Positions 8,119 through 18,288 are shown, counted from the first letter of the stretch. The stretch is 64,000 bases of DNA from Bifidobacterium aquikefiri (GCF_002259795.1 NZ_MWXA01000002.1:178916-242915); one strand, 5' to 3'. Program-made: numbers and translations. The notes: generated by a model not told the origin, from the letters alone.

Positions 8119-10202
8119 GCACCGCTACTGAAGCACAGCAGCCAGGGAAGGCAACGCAGGCGCCAAAGGCTCTGAACCATGGCAACGCACCACAATCAGA
8201 CAACGCGAACATGAGTCGGTCGAAAGCCTCACGCAAGGCCGCACCCGGAACCACAAAGCGTCTTTTCAGATACATTCTCAGATACCGGTGGCGTGTCATC
8301 GTCATCGTGCTTTCGATCCTCATTTCTGCTGCAGCACAGGCTGGTTCCGCACTCTTCTTGCAGACACTTGTCGACAGTTACATTCTGCCGCTTGTAGGCG
8401 CGACGAATCCGAATTGGGAACCGCTGCTGCAAGCCCTCGTGCTCATGGGGCTGCTCTATGGCTTGGGCACCTTCAGCACATGGCTCTATAACTGGCTGCT
8501 CGTCGGAGTCGAGCAGGGAACCCTGAAGGACATTCGCGATCAGATGTTCGCCCATCAGCAGCATCTTCCCATCGGATATTTCGACTCGCACGAGCATGGC
8601 GACGTGATGAGCCGCTACACAAATGACACCGATACGCTTCGTCAGGCAATCAGCCAGTCCTTGCCACAGATGTTCTCTTCAATTGTGACGGCTCTCGCCT
8701 CTCTGATCGCCATGGCCTGGCTTTCCATCCCATTCACGCTGTTCACCATTGTGTTCAGCGTTCTGCTCATCGTCGTCGTGCGCATGCTGGTCACGAGAAG
8801 CGGCCACTTCTTCATCATTCAGCAAGAGGCCCTGGGCGATGTCAACGGTTTCGTCGAGGAATCGGTCAATGGTCAGAAGATCATCAAGGTGTTCAATCAT
8901 GAACAGCAGACTGCGGACACGTTCCATAGGAAGAACGCGCTCCTGTTCGATGCCAGCGCTCAGGCAAACATGTACGGCAACACGACGATGCCAGTCGTTG
9001 CCAACATGGGATATCTGCTCTACATCCTGGTTGCCATAACCGGCGGCATCACGGCGATCTCCGGCTGGGGAAACTTCGGACTCTCAGGGGCAGGCACGAT
9101 GACGCTCGGAACCATCATTGCGCTGCTCACCTTGACTCGTTCGTATGTGAACCCCATCGGGCAGGTATCAATGCAGTTCAACATGGTGATGATGGCCCTG
9201 GCCGGCGCATCTCGAATCTTTGCGCTGATGGATGAGCCATGCGAGGTCGATGACGGCTCTGTGACGCTTGTCAACGTGACCAAGGATTCCAACGGCGGAC
9301 TCGTCGAATCCGATGCACCAACACAGCATTGGGCTTGGAAGCGTGCACCGGACGACGATGGCACCCGCTCCCTGGCACAGGCCAGCCTCTTGAGCTCCAG
9401 CGCGGCAGAAGTCGCACAAAAGGCCAAGGATGTCGCCGTGACTTCCGTCGATGGGTGTTTGACATTGCTTCGTGGCGACGTTCGCTTTACTGATGTGACT
9501 TTCGGATATGCGCCGAACAAGCCTGTGCTGCATGACATCACATGGTTTGCCAAGCCGGGGCAGAAAATTGCTCTCGTTGGCGCAACCGGTGCAGGCAAGA
9601 CCACGGTCACGAACCTGATCAATCGCTTCTATGACATTCAGCAAGGCCAGATTCTCTACGATGGCATCGATGTTCGCAACATCAGAAAACCCGATCTGCG
9701 TCGCTCGCTGGGCGTTGTATTGCAAGATGTGAACCTCTTCACCGGAACGGTGATGGACAACATTCGTTATGGCAGGCTCAATGCCACCGATGAGGAATGT
9801 ATCGAGGCTGCACGTCTTACGAATGCCGATGGCTTCATCCGCATGCTTCCGCAGGGGTATCAGACCATTTTGGAGGGCGATGGCAGCGGCCTCTCGCAAG
9901 GTCAGCGCCAGTTGGTTTCGATTGCGAGGGCAGCCGTTGCCGATCCTCCGACCATGATCCTTGACGAGGCGACATCCTCGATTGATACGAGAACCGAATC
10001 AGTGGTACAGGCTGGTATGGATGCGCTGATGCAGGGTCGAACGGTGTTCGTCATCGCCCACCGACTCTCAACCGTGCGCAATGCCGATGTGATCATGGTG
10101 CTCGATCACGGCAGAATCATCGAACGCGGCTCTCACGAGGAGCTCATCGCCCAACGCGGCGAATACTATCAGCTCTACACCGGAGCGGTCGAGCTGGAAT
10201 AG
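8115..10202 (+). CDS. ABC exporter half-transporter, catalytically complete subunit
   Basis: 695 residues. A hydrophilic N-terminal tail of about 45 residues and six membrane segments are followed by a nucleotide-binding domain with Walker A GATGAGKTT, signature LSQGQRQ, and Walker B MILDEATSSID with the catalytic Glu present. An unusually long linker of about 80 residues, rich in Ser, Ala and Asp (around 375-450), separates the membrane domain from the ATPase. It pairs with the preceding gene to form a heterodimeric multidrug-type exporter with one canonical and one degenerate site. Probably co-regulated by the upstream MarR protein. Confidence 0.9.
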   Translation: MSTATEAQQPGKATQAPKALNHGNAPQSDNANMSRSKASRKAAPGTTKRLFRYILRYRWRVIVIVLSILISAAAQAGSALFLQTLVDSYILPLVGATNPNWEPLLQALVLMGLLYGLGTFSTWLYNWLLVGVEQGTLKDIRDQMFAHQQHLPIGYFDSHEHGDVMSRYTNDTDTLRQAISQSLPQMFSSIVTALASLIAMAWLSIPFTLFTIVFSVLLIVVVRMLVTRSGHFFIIQQEALGDVNGFVEESVNGQKIIKVFNHEQQTADTFHRKNALLFDASAQANMYGNTTMPVVANMGYLLYILVAITGGITAISGWGNFGLSGAGTMTLGTIIALLTLTRSYVNPIGQVSMQFNMVMMALAGASRIFALMDEPCEVDDGSVTLVNVTKDSNGGLVESDAPTQHWAWKRAPDDDGTRSLAQASLLSSSAAEVAQKAKDVAVTSVDGCLTLLRGDVRFTDVTFGYAPNKPVLHDITWFAKPGQKIALVGATGAGKTTVTNLINRFYDIQQGQILYDGIDVRNIRKPDLRRSLGVVLQDVNLFTGTVMDNIRYGRLNATDEECIEAARLTNADGFIRMLPQGYQTILEGDGSGLSQGQRQLVSIARAAVADPPTMILDEATSSIDTRTESVVQAGMDALMQGRTVFVIAHRLSTVRNADVIMVLDHGRIIERGSHEELIAQRGEYYQLYTGAVELE

Positions 10203-10241
10203 CCAACCCTCGCACCTCGCACCCCAGCGCCCTTCCTCCCC

Positions 10242-10486
10242 GTCATCCCGAGCACACCTCACTACGTCATCCCGAGCATTCTTTCCTCGTCATCTCGAGC
10301 GTTCTTTCCTTGTCATCTCGAACGTTCTTTCCTTGTCATCTCGAACGGAGGCGTAGCCGTAGTCGAGAGATTCCCCCCCCCCCCGTCATCTCGAGCGGAG
10401 CGCAGCGAAGTCGAGAGATCTCACCCTCCACAGGATGCCAACAACTGAGATCTCTCGACTACGGCTACGCCTCCGCTCGAGATGAC
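10242..10486. repeat. REP-like hairpin cluster with 23-bp tandem repeats and a C12 tract
   Basis: Six plus-oriented copies of GTCATCYCGA begin at 10242, 10266, 10289, 10312, 10335 and 10385, the first five about 23 bp apart. The longer arms at 10335-10370 and 10385-10423 can each pair with the inverted arm at 10446-10486; the 10335 arm matches it over 36 bp with one mismatch. Twelve C residues lie at 10373-10384. The cluster sits just after the exporter stop, where it could act as a terminator or mRNA-stabilising hairpin. The same hairpin family recurs at 56606-56705. Bases 10487-10610 hold nothing recognisable beyond two copies of GACGGGGTAAAGAAAGAA. Confidence 0.85.
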
Positions 10487-10610
10487 GGGGTAAAGAAAGA
10501 AAAGCCACGGCAATAGAAAAAAGGACTGACGGGGTAAAGAAAGAACACCCGCGGCGACGAAAAAGCGACTGACGGAGTATAGAACGCCTAGGGCAGCCTG
10601 CGATTGTGCA

Positions 10611-12875
10611 TTACATCAGCTTGGTGGATTCCACATTCCTGACAATCCATTGATTCAGACTGATCACCGGTTTGCGCAAGAAGAGACCAAGAATGAGCGA
10701 GGGTACGAGGAACAGTGTGAGATAGCCCATCTGCTGCCAGTACTCGTTGCCATATGAACCTGCCATCGCGGCATGCATGGCCTGTATCGCATGCGGGAAG
10801 AGCAGGAAGGGATAGACCTTCTGAAAGAAGCTCGGAAGCAGCTCAACCGGGAAGGTCCCGCCAGAACCCGCGACCTGCATCACCAGCAAGATCACTGCAA
10901 ACGCCTTGCCAATCGTGCCGAAGGAGAGCGCAAGCGTATACATGATGTTCGAAAATACGACTGCGCAAAGCCAGCAAACCAGCATGAACTGGAAGACGTG
11001 GTCGGCCTGGACCTTGAGATAGAACAGATCGCCGAGTCCCACCAAACCACCCTGACATAAGGCAAGCAGGAGCAGAAACAGATATCGTCCGAAATATTCC
11101 TGATGGAGTCTCAGGCCATAGTCCTGAGCGCTTCCCGCTGATTCCGGGAACATCTCGAGAGGGGTCACGCCCTCCTTGGGCATGGGCTTCAAACCCAGAA
11201 CCTTCGCCTTCTGCCTATTGGAAATCGCTACCTTGATCATGGCAACGAGAATGATGCTGCCAACCCAAATCGAAAGAATCGTGTAGAAAGGTGTCATCGC
11301 GGATCCGTAGTTGGCAACCGCATAGATTGGGATGCGTTTGAGCCCGACCGGAGCCGCGAGCAGTGCTGCCAAGGCATCTGGGTTGGCGCTGCTCAGCTCA
11401 TTCAGCCCTGCAATGTCGCCCTTATTGTATGCAGCCGTGAGCTGGTTACCGAAGTCTGAAAGCGATGTGGCTGCCTTGCGGAGTGTCTTGGCAGAGCTGC
11501 CCAGGTTTGACTGCAGCGAATGAATGCCCTTCACCGTGTTGCCAGAGAGTCCGGAAACATCGGAGATGGTGCTTGCAAGACTGCCGATGACCGAATCGGT
11601 CTGGTTGGAAAGATTGCGCATCGACTGGTTCAACGCTTCGAGTTGTGGCTTCAGATTGTTGGCATAATCGTTCGAGACCTTCGTCATCGAGGCCTTGGCG
11701 GAAGCAATGCTGGCCTGTATGTTGTTCAACTCTTTGCGTGCATTGCCATCGCCAGTACTGATGGATGTGACTGCGTCCGAGAGCTGTGTGGAGATGCTTT
11801 CCAGCCTCTTCTGAGTTTGCGTTGCGCTATCGGCCACAGCATGCAGAGCATTTTTCACGTTATCGTTATCTGCCTGGGCAGCCAGATCATTGAATTTCTG
11901 CGCAATTGTACCGAAATCGGTAGCGTTCCTGTCAACCTGGGTCTTGATGGTATTGAGCTGAGTCTGAATTGAGCTCCCCTGCTTCGACACGTTGCCAAAG
12001 GCGGAATCGACCTCTTGCGAAATCACATCATAGGAACTGCTGGCGTTTGCGAGCGCAGTGTTCACCGACTGTGTTGTCGCATCCAGCGAATCTCGAGCTG
12101 AAGCAATGCCAGATTCACCTTGTTTCAAGGCTTTCCGCGCTGAATTTGCACCATCGGATGTCTCGCCCAGCAACGCGTTGGTTGACTGAATGATATTACC
12201 TGAAGCGCCGAGCAAACCCGAGTAGGCATCAAGCTGATTGGCAGCTCCATTGAGCTGGTCTGCAAGAGTTGCCACATGATTGGTAGCATTGGTCACATAG
12301 TCCTTGGCCTGTGGGCTTGATGCATATTTCAGAACGCTCGATGCAATATCGAGACCCACACTTCCTATTGTCTTGGCAAAGCTGGTGTTGATGGTCGTGG
12401 TGACGGTGTCAGCGCCTTTATCGGTAATGTGTGGCGCAATTGCATTCGATTTCTCATTGATGTAATAGCGCAGCTTGGCGTGACGAATCTGGGTCGAGAA
12501 CAGCGTCATCATGTCTGCGCTGAACTGCTTGGGAATAACGATCGCCGCGTAATAGTCACCGGATTTCACGCCATCGAGAGCCTTGGCCTTCGATACGAAT
12601 TGCCAGTCAAGCTGGTCGTTCGCGCGCAGCTGGTTCAGCACGGTTTCGCCAACGTTGACCTTGATGGGAATCAAGTCTGACTTATAGCCAGCATCGGTAT
12701 TGGCAACGGCGACCTTCAATGACTTGGTGTTGTCATATGGGTTCCAACTCGCAGCGATATTAAACCACGCATACAGTGCAGGGACTATGACCAGCCCCAT
12801 GCACACGATGATGGCAATCACGTTGCGAGTGGCATTGCGCAGATCACCGATGAACAGCCTCCATATGTTTCTCAT
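10611..12875 (-). CDS. YhgE/Pip-domain membrane protein (ABC-2-like), second of pair
   Basis: 754 residues. One N-terminal membrane segment is followed by the YhgE/Pip N-domain motif (LYAWFNIAASWNPYDNT), a long Ala/Ser/Gln-rich extracellular coiled-coil-like region (about 180-490) and five or six membrane segments at the C terminus. This is the architecture of phage-infection-protein (Pip) and YhgE proteins. In related loci such proteins serve as phage receptors or as surface components of type VII-like export; here the role is not determined. The ATG overlaps the stop of the gene upstream by 4 bases, so the pair is translated as a unit. Confidence 0.85.
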   Translation of the reverse strand: MRNIWRLFIGDLRNATRNVIAIIVCMGLVIVPALYAWFNIAASWNPYDNTKSLKVAVANTDAGYKSDLIPIKVNVGETVLNQLRANDQLDWQFVSKAKALDGVKSGDYYAAIVIPKQFSADMMTLFSTQIRHAKLRYYINEKSNAIAPHITDKGADTVTTTINTSFAKTIGSVGLDIASSVLKYASSPQAKDYVTNATNHVATLADQLNGAANQLDAYSGLLGASGNIIQSTNALLGETSDGANSARKALKQGESGIASARDSLDATTQSVNTALANASSSYDVISQEVDSAFGNVSKQGSSIQTQLNTIKTQVDRNATDFGTIAQKFNDLAAQADNDNVKNALHAVADSATQTQKRLESISTQLSDAVTSISTGDGNARKELNNIQASIASAKASMTKVSNDYANNLKPQLEALNQSMRNLSNQTDSVIGSLASTISDVSGLSGNTVKGIHSLQSNLGSSAKTLRKAATSLSDFGNQLTAAYNKGDIAGLNELSSANPDALAALLAAPVGLKRIPIYAVANYGSAMTPFYTILSIWVGSIILVAMIKVAISNRQKAKVLGLKPMPKEGVTPLEMFPESAGSAQDYGLRLHQEYFGRYLFLLLLALCQGGLVGLGDLFYLKVQADHVFQFMLVCWLCAVVFSNIMYTLALSFGTIGKAFAVILLVMQVAGSGGTFPVELLPSFFQKVYPFLLFPHAIQAMHAAMAGSYGNEYWQQMGYLTLFLVPSLILGLFLRKPVISLNQWIVRNVESTKLM

Positions 12876-15493
12876 AGTTCCTGAGTCACCTCACCCGCTG
12901 ATTCAGAGATGCTGCCGGAATTGTCTGAAAGTCTTGAGGCGGAGTCATGTCCCGCTCCATGCACAGCACCGGTATCTTGAGAATGCCGCAATGCGACCGA
13001 TGTCATGCCCAACTGCCGAGCATAGCTATCACGCGCATATTCGACCATGATCAGATAGAAATCTATCAGAATGATCGAAGCTATCCACAGGTTCAGCATC
13101 ACGATTTTCGCTTCGATACTGAACAGCAGCACCAGGAAGATAATCGGGAGCACGACGACGGATATGAGTCCGGCGCGAATCATCAATGGATAATTGCGGA
13201 AGAATCGGCGACCGCGCTTGCGAAGATCGTTCTCGAATTCCTTGGAATTGCCGAAGACTCGCATCATCGAAGCGAGATTCAAACTCGGGTTGGTGAGACT
13301 GCTCTGCTCGGTAATGAAGAGATCGGCCACTGCCAGCCTGTTGTCGAACATGACGTTCAGGTTCAACAGATATCTACGCACGAACAGGCCCAGCAGCAGG
13401 GCAATCGGAATGTAATAGGAGAGGCTCAGCAGATACCACCAATAATGTGTGCCATACATGCCGCCTATGGTCTCACGCATCGCGTTGATGCCGTAGCTAA
13501 AAGGCAGCCAGGGATTGAGTCTGCGGAAGAATTCGGGCATCAGCTCGATTGGATACATGCCCGACGAACCAGGAATCTGCAGGATCAGCAGAATCACTGC
13601 CACTGCCTTTCCTATATGCCGAAAAACCGTCGCAAGCGCATAGATGATATTCACGTAGACGAACGATGCCAGCACACCCGCGAACACGAAGAGCCAGGGG
13701 TATTGGCATTGAATGCCGATGACCAAATCACCTATTGTCACGAACAAGGCCTGCAACACTCCTAGCGTACTGACGAGCATGCCCCGGCCAAGGTAGGAGG
13801 AGGTTGTGCTGATATGCGAAAATTGTTCCTTGTCAACTTCAAGTTTGAAGATCGCGATGATGACGAAACCACCCACCCAGAGCGCAAGGTTCGTATAGAA
13901 AGGCGCTACGGACGAACCATAATTCGCAATTGGGTACACGGTTGTTGTGGTGAGGTCGACAGGCGACTGCATGAATTGTGCGATGCCGGCCTTATCAAGA
14001 TGCATGACTTTGGCGACCTGCTTCCACACCGCCGAACTGCCCAACGCTGCCACATCGGTTCGCACCGAGGTGAGTTGAGCCTGCACTGTTGAAAGTGATG
14101 CTTCCGTTGTGCCAATTGAACTGCCTGCATCCGCGAGCGTACTGTTCAACTCGGCGAGCAGAGACGCAGACTGATCAACCGTTGATTGCAGCGATGTGAC
14201 CGAACCGGACAAGGTGCCAGCAGCAGCCGAGAATGAGTCGAGACCATTCAGCAGGCCGGGAAGCGTGGTTGTTGAGAGCGTATTGCTCGCAGTGTTCAAG
14301 GTCGCTATGCCTGAATTCGCGGAATTGTTGACCGCACTCGACATGCTTCCGGTGGCGGATTTTCCAGCGTCGATAAAGGTGTTCGTCGAGGAATTGAAGG
14401 TGTTGAGCTGTTTGCGCTGCTGATCGTTGATTCCTTGCAACGCGTCTATCTGAGCTTCAATCCTTTGGTATGCCTGCCCATCTGGGTCGAGTCCAGAATC
14501 CTTCAACGCTGACTGCAGGTCATCGAGAGCATCGTCGTTGGTGTCCAAGACGCCAGTCAGTCTGTCATTCACGGTATTCACTGTTTTATCCGCGGTATTG
14601 AATCCATCGAGAATCGAGCTCGAAGCCAGATTCACATCGACCGTAATGCCAGAAAGCGCCGTCGAACCATTGTTCAAGGCGCCTATCAATGTATGTGAAA
14701 AGGTGAGAGATGATGAACGCGCCGTGCTAAGCGTTTTCTGTGACTGAGCAAGTGCCTGTTGCGCCGAAGTCATCTGCGCCGAAAGGCCTGTACAGGTTTT
14801 TTCCGCAGATTGCACAGCCGATTGAGCCTCGGATATCGTGTGCTGCATGCCTTGGAGGTTCGCCCGGAGGCCCTTGATGTCGTCAATCGTGGAATTCAGG
14901 TTTGATACGACACTTGCCCGGGTTTTCGAAGCCGAGCTGTCAAGATTGCCAGCAGCCGCAGATAGCCTTGACGCAACGACATCGCTCACCGTCGAAACGA
15001 ACATCGAATTGATCGTCTTGTCGATGGAACTGGCACCCGTATCGGTGATCTTCGGGGCTACGGCGTTCTTTTTCTCGTTGACATAATATTTCAGCGCCGC
15101 TTGAGCAGTCTTGCCTTCTACCGAGCCGATGACCTGTGCACTGAAACCTTTCGGCAAGACTATGGCAGCATAATACTCGCCTGATTTCACTCCATTGATG
15201 GCATCATCTTCATCGACGAATTGCCATCCGAGTTCCTTGTTCTTGTGCAGACTGGTGACCACCTGACTGCCGATGTTGACGGTTCCGAACGAATCCGAAT
15301 GCGCACCCTTGTCTTCGTTTGCAATGGCGACTTTCAGGTTTTTCGTATTCGAGTATGGATCCCAATTCGCAGCGATGTTGAACCATGCGTACAGCGAGGG
15401 GATGAGGCAGACACCAATCGTAATGATCAGGGCGATGGGATTGCGCAGCAGACGAAGGACATCCCGCCAATATATTCGAAAAGCCACACTCAC
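12872..15493 (-). CDS. YhgE/Pip-domain membrane protein (ABC-2-like), first of pair
   Basis: 873 residues with the same plan as its neighbour: N-terminal membrane anchor, conserved LYAWFNIAANWDPYSNTKN segment, a Ser/Thr/Ala-rich heptad-like extracellular region (about 190-520), a C-terminal block of about six membrane segments, and an extra C-terminal extension of about 100 residues containing two more hydrophobic stretches. The similarity of the N- and C-terminal parts suggests an old tandem duplication, with likely heteromer formation. The short gap before this gene contains one copy of the 99-bp palindromic element. Function unknown; surface transport or phage receptor are possibilities from family knowledge only. 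Confidence 0.85.
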   Translation of the reverse strand: MSVAFRIYWRDVLRLLRNPIALIITIGVCLIPSLYAWFNIAANWDPYSNTKNLKVAIANEDKGAHSDSFGTVNIGSQVVTSLHKNKELGWQFVDEDDAINGVKSGEYYAAIVLPKGFSAQVIGSVEGKTAQAALKYYVNEKKNAVAPKITDTGASSIDKTINSMFVSTVSDVVASRLSAAAGNLDSSASKTRASVVSNLNSTIDDIKGLRANLQGMQHTISEAQSAVQSAEKTCTGLSAQMTSAQQALAQSQKTLSTARSSSLTFSHTLIGALNNGSTALSGITVDVNLASSSILDGFNTADKTVNTVNDRLTGVLDTNDDALDDLQSALKDSGLDPDGQAYQRIEAQIDALQGINDQQRKQLNTFNSSTNTFIDAGKSATGSMSSAVNNSANSGIATLNTASNTLSTTTLPGLLNGLDSFSAAAGTLSGSVTSLQSTVDQSASLLAELNSTLADAGSSIGTTEASLSTVQAQLTSVRTDVAALGSSAVWKQVAKVMHLDKAGIAQFMQSPVDLTTTTVYPIANYGSSVAPFYTNLALWVGGFVIIAIFKLEVDKEQFSHISTTSSYLGRGMLVSTLGVLQALFVTIGDLVIGIQCQYPWLFVFAGVLASFVYVNIIYALATVFRHIGKAVAVILLILQIPGSSGMYPIELMPEFFRRLNPWLPFSYGINAMRETIGGMYGTHYWWYLLSLSYYIPIALLLGLFVRRYLLNLNVMFDNRLAVADLFITEQSSLTNPSLNLASMMRVFGNSKEFENDLRKRGRRFFRNYPLMIRAGLISVVVLPIIFLVLLFSIEAKIVMLNLWIASIILIDFYLIMVEYARDSYARQLGMTSVALRHSQDTGAVHGAGHDSASRLSDNSGSISESAGEVTQEL

Positions 15494-15585
15494 CGGCTAC
15501 CTCCCCACATGATCACTTCCACAAGTCTCTACCGGCAACACGACACAATGGCCCGTCGGATAGCTGTTTCGAACCAAAAGTCTGC

Positions 15586-15684
15586 TCATTGTGAACTTAG
15601 CAAAGTATAGAACCCAATTTTTCGAAAAAATACCACGAAATTCTCTCGTTTTCCCTCGTTTATACTTTGCTAAGTTCACAATGA
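15586..15684. repeat. 99-bp palindromic element, family 2, copy 1
   Basis: Perfect 24-bp inverted ends at 15586-15609 and 15661-15684, beginning TCATTGTGAACTTAGCAAAG. A second element of exactly 99 bp with the same ends lies at 30794-30892. The interior is AT-rich and not conserved between copies. No coding capacity. It lies between the peptidase stop and the start of the YhgE pair. Candidate MITE or RNA-hairpin element. Confidence 0.9.
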
Positions 15685-15711
15685 ATCAATGTTTCTCTGA
15701 TGTATGCACTT

Positions 15712-18102
15712 TCACCGCAGACTAAGGGAACTTTTGAGGAAATTACGCTGGAGAAGCAGCAGGTTCTCTGCGACTTTTTCATCATTGGTCATATGCGTGA
15801 TGCCGTTGAGAGGCAACACGGTGTGGGCACGTCCTGCACTGAGCAAAGCTTCAGAGAGACGCAGCGAATTTGCCACTGAGACATTGTCATCGGCAAAGCC
15901 ATGGATCAGCATGAGTGGTCTGCGCAGCTTCGGTGCATCATCGATAATGCTGTTGCGGCGATATGTGTCTTCGTCCAAACCCAGGTAGCGCTCGGTGTAA
16001 TGCGTGTCATAGAGCGTCCAGTCCGTTGGCGGTGCACCAGCGCATGCAGCATGGAACACTTCAGGCGCGCGAAGCACTGCGAGTGCCGAGAGAAAACCGC
16101 CATACGACCAGCCAATGATCGAGACCCGATCAAGATCTGCCTCAGGAGCAAACTCCGGTAGGGCTTGAACCGCCTCTATCTGATCGTCCAAGGTGACCTG
16201 AGCCATGTCATCCATGATGGCGCGATCCCAAGCGGGACCTCTGCCAGTCGTTCCACGCCCATCTGCCGTAAGTACTATGAATCCTTGATCGGCCCACCAT
16301 TGCGAAGCCCAGTAATATGACTGTGCCAGCACAACCTGCTGATGGCCAGGACCTCCATAAGGCTTGACCAATACCGGCAGCTTTTCTGCGTGCTCGTACC
16401 CGCTGCCCTCGGAAGGTCTCACAATCGCAGCGCGCAAGGCATGCTTGCCCATGGTCACGAATTCGACATTTGGTGTGAATCCACATTCTGCCGCGAAATT
16501 ATCAATCGCTGCGGTCTTCGCAGAAGTCTCATGAGACACGGAATCACGCACAGTAAAGAACTGCGTCATCTGGGATCGTGCGGTATCCATCCCTCGTCCT
16601 GCAATGACAATGCCCTCTCCTGATTGAGAAGCAGTCCATAGACCTGGCTCATCGTTAAGAACTTCAGCGTTGCCGTCATATGAAAATCGAACGACATCAA
16701 AGCTTCGAGGATCCTTCGAGGCAATTGCCAGAATCGAATCATCGCTGGCATCAACAACGCTACGAATCTGCCAGCCTACTGGTGAGATGGCTCTCCCATC
16801 CGAATAGAGTCTATTGGTGTCGTTTGTTTCATCAGCACGAACATCTATCAGCTTGCCCTTCGGCGACCATGTCGGCACTCCGGGTGTCAGATCGAGCCAG
16901 CAGTCGTCGCTATGCGTCTGGGCAACATGGGTGAGTATGCTGTGCAGATCGGAAATCTCATTATTATCAAGCACATAGCGTGACGATGACTGTTCTGCTG
17001 TGGCAGAATCATGCGAGGACTCGAATGGTGGAATCTGAAGAATCTGGTCGCCGTTCTGCCGACGATTCTGCACCAGAATAAGCGCATCATGACCGGCAAC
17101 CCAATGGACTGAAGCGAGATATTCATATGCTGCAGTATCCCAAGCAACGCGTGAAAGCTGCGGTTTCCATATGTCGAGAAGCAGCAGGCCAACCTTGGCA
17201 TTATTCGTCAATGCACGCGGATATCTCCGCCGAGATGCTGGATGATCTGGATTGGCCGGATCGCTGATATACCAGACATCCTCATTCGAGGCGTCGTAAT
17301 GTTCGATCAATAGTTGACGCGAATCCGGCGACCACCAGAACCCTGCGTAGCGGTCCATTTCCTCACCGGCAACAAACTCTGCAAGACCTATCCTGACATC
17401 TTCGCCGGCGCTCTCGGCCAGATCGACCGCAGCTACGATTGGGGCATTCAGCTCCTCGGATTTGATGTCATCGCCGGATTCGGCGACATCGTTCTGCGAA
17501 AGCCGAATGACTACAAGACTTCTGCCTGTTGTATAGGCGATCAGCGAACCATCCGGAGATATTGTCGGGTTCAGCTTCGGACTATCCTGTGCTCCAAGCG
17601 AACTTGAATCCGTGGGATCAACAACATGAATGCATCGAGCGTGCCTGCCCTCCGAGGAACTCTCGTCGGCCACCGTTGCTGAAAGATCGGCAACCCAGAT
17701 GTTCCCACCCAAAGCAAAAGCCGCACGTTCGCCGTCATCATCAACGCTATAATCGACAATTCCCTCGGCACTTTCACGACTGCGTTCCCTGCGTGCCTTC
17801 TCTTCATCCGGAACATCGTCATCAGCATGTCCCAGATGCTCGCCGATTGCGGCTCCCTGCATCAACTTTCGAGGGTCGGCGATCAATGTCTCGCAATGCT
17901 TTCCCTGACTATTCCAAGAACTCATCCACATGCTGGTAACCGGATCCTCCTGGCCACCGGAACGTAGAAATACAACACGTGAGCCGTCCCCCAAGGCTCG
18001 AGCCGAACGCGGTGCCCCCAATGAGAAGCGTAAGGTTCGTGCCTCTTTTCTTGGAAAGTTGACGATTCCCCGATTTATAACACTATGCTTGGTTTCACTC
18101 AT
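15712..18102 (-). CDS. S9-family peptidase (prolyl oligopeptidase / dipeptidyl peptidase type)
   Basis: A probably cytoplasmic serine peptidase of about 796 residues. The N-terminal two-thirds is a beta-propeller of the DPP4-N type (WSPDSRQLLIEHYD and similar blades). The C-terminal alpha/beta-hydrolase domain has GWSYGG with Ser666, HGFADDNV with Asp738 and GITHMT with His770, so the triad is complete (numbered from ATG 18102). It would cleave short, often proline-containing peptides. The frame is open further upstream to 18216; ATG 18102 (MSETKHS) was chosen on homology length, though the ribosome site is weak (GTGAG). It stands alone, divergent from fhaA. Confidence 0.88.
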   Translation of the reverse strand: MSETKHSVINRGIVNFPRKEARTLRFSLGAPRSARALGDGSRVVFLRSGGQEDPVTSMWMSSWNSQGKHCETLIADPRKLMQGAAIGEHLGHADDDVPDEEKARRERSRESAEGIVDYSVDDDGERAAFALGGNIWVADLSATVADESSSEGRHARCIHVVDPTDSSSLGAQDSPKLNPTISPDGSLIAYTTGRSLVVIRLSQNDVAESGDDIKSEELNAPIVAAVDLAESAGEDVRIGLAEFVAGEEMDRYAGFWWSPDSRQLLIEHYDASNEDVWYISDPANPDHPASRRRYPRALTNNAKVGLLLLDIWKPQLSRVAWDTAAYEYLASVHWVAGHDALILVQNRRQNGDQILQIPPFESSHDSATAEQSSSRYVLDNNEISDLHSILTHVAQTHSDDCWLDLTPGVPTWSPKGKLIDVRADETNDTNRLYSDGRAISPVGWQIRSVVDASDDSILAIASKDPRSFDVVRFSYDGNAEVLNDEPGLWTASQSGEGIVIAGRGMDTARSQMTQFFTVRDSVSHETSAKTAAIDNFAAECGFTPNVEFVTMGKHALRAAIVRPSEGSGYEHAEKLPVLVKPYGGPGHQQVVLAQSYYWASQWWADQGFIVLTADGRGTTGRGPAWDRAIMDDMAQVTLDDQIEAVQALPEFAPEADLDRVSIIGWSYGGFLSALAVLRAPEVFHAACAGAPPTDWTLYDTHYTERYLGLDEDTYRRNSIIDDAPKLRRPLMLIHGFADDNVSVANSLRLSEALLSAGRAHTVLPLNGITHMTNDEKVAENLLLLQRNFLKSSLSLR

Positions 18103-18288
18103 GAATCTCACGCTAGCACCGTGCAGTCCAGACGGCATCACTGATATGTGCATTGCCACATAGGTATGTATTGCGTTTGGACTCTGACCAAATGAGACGT
18201 ATTGAAGACTTTGCAAGAATTTCCGAGCACGGTATGAGGAATTCGCAACACTGCGTAAGATGTAGTGAGCATATAGAAAGGGATGACC

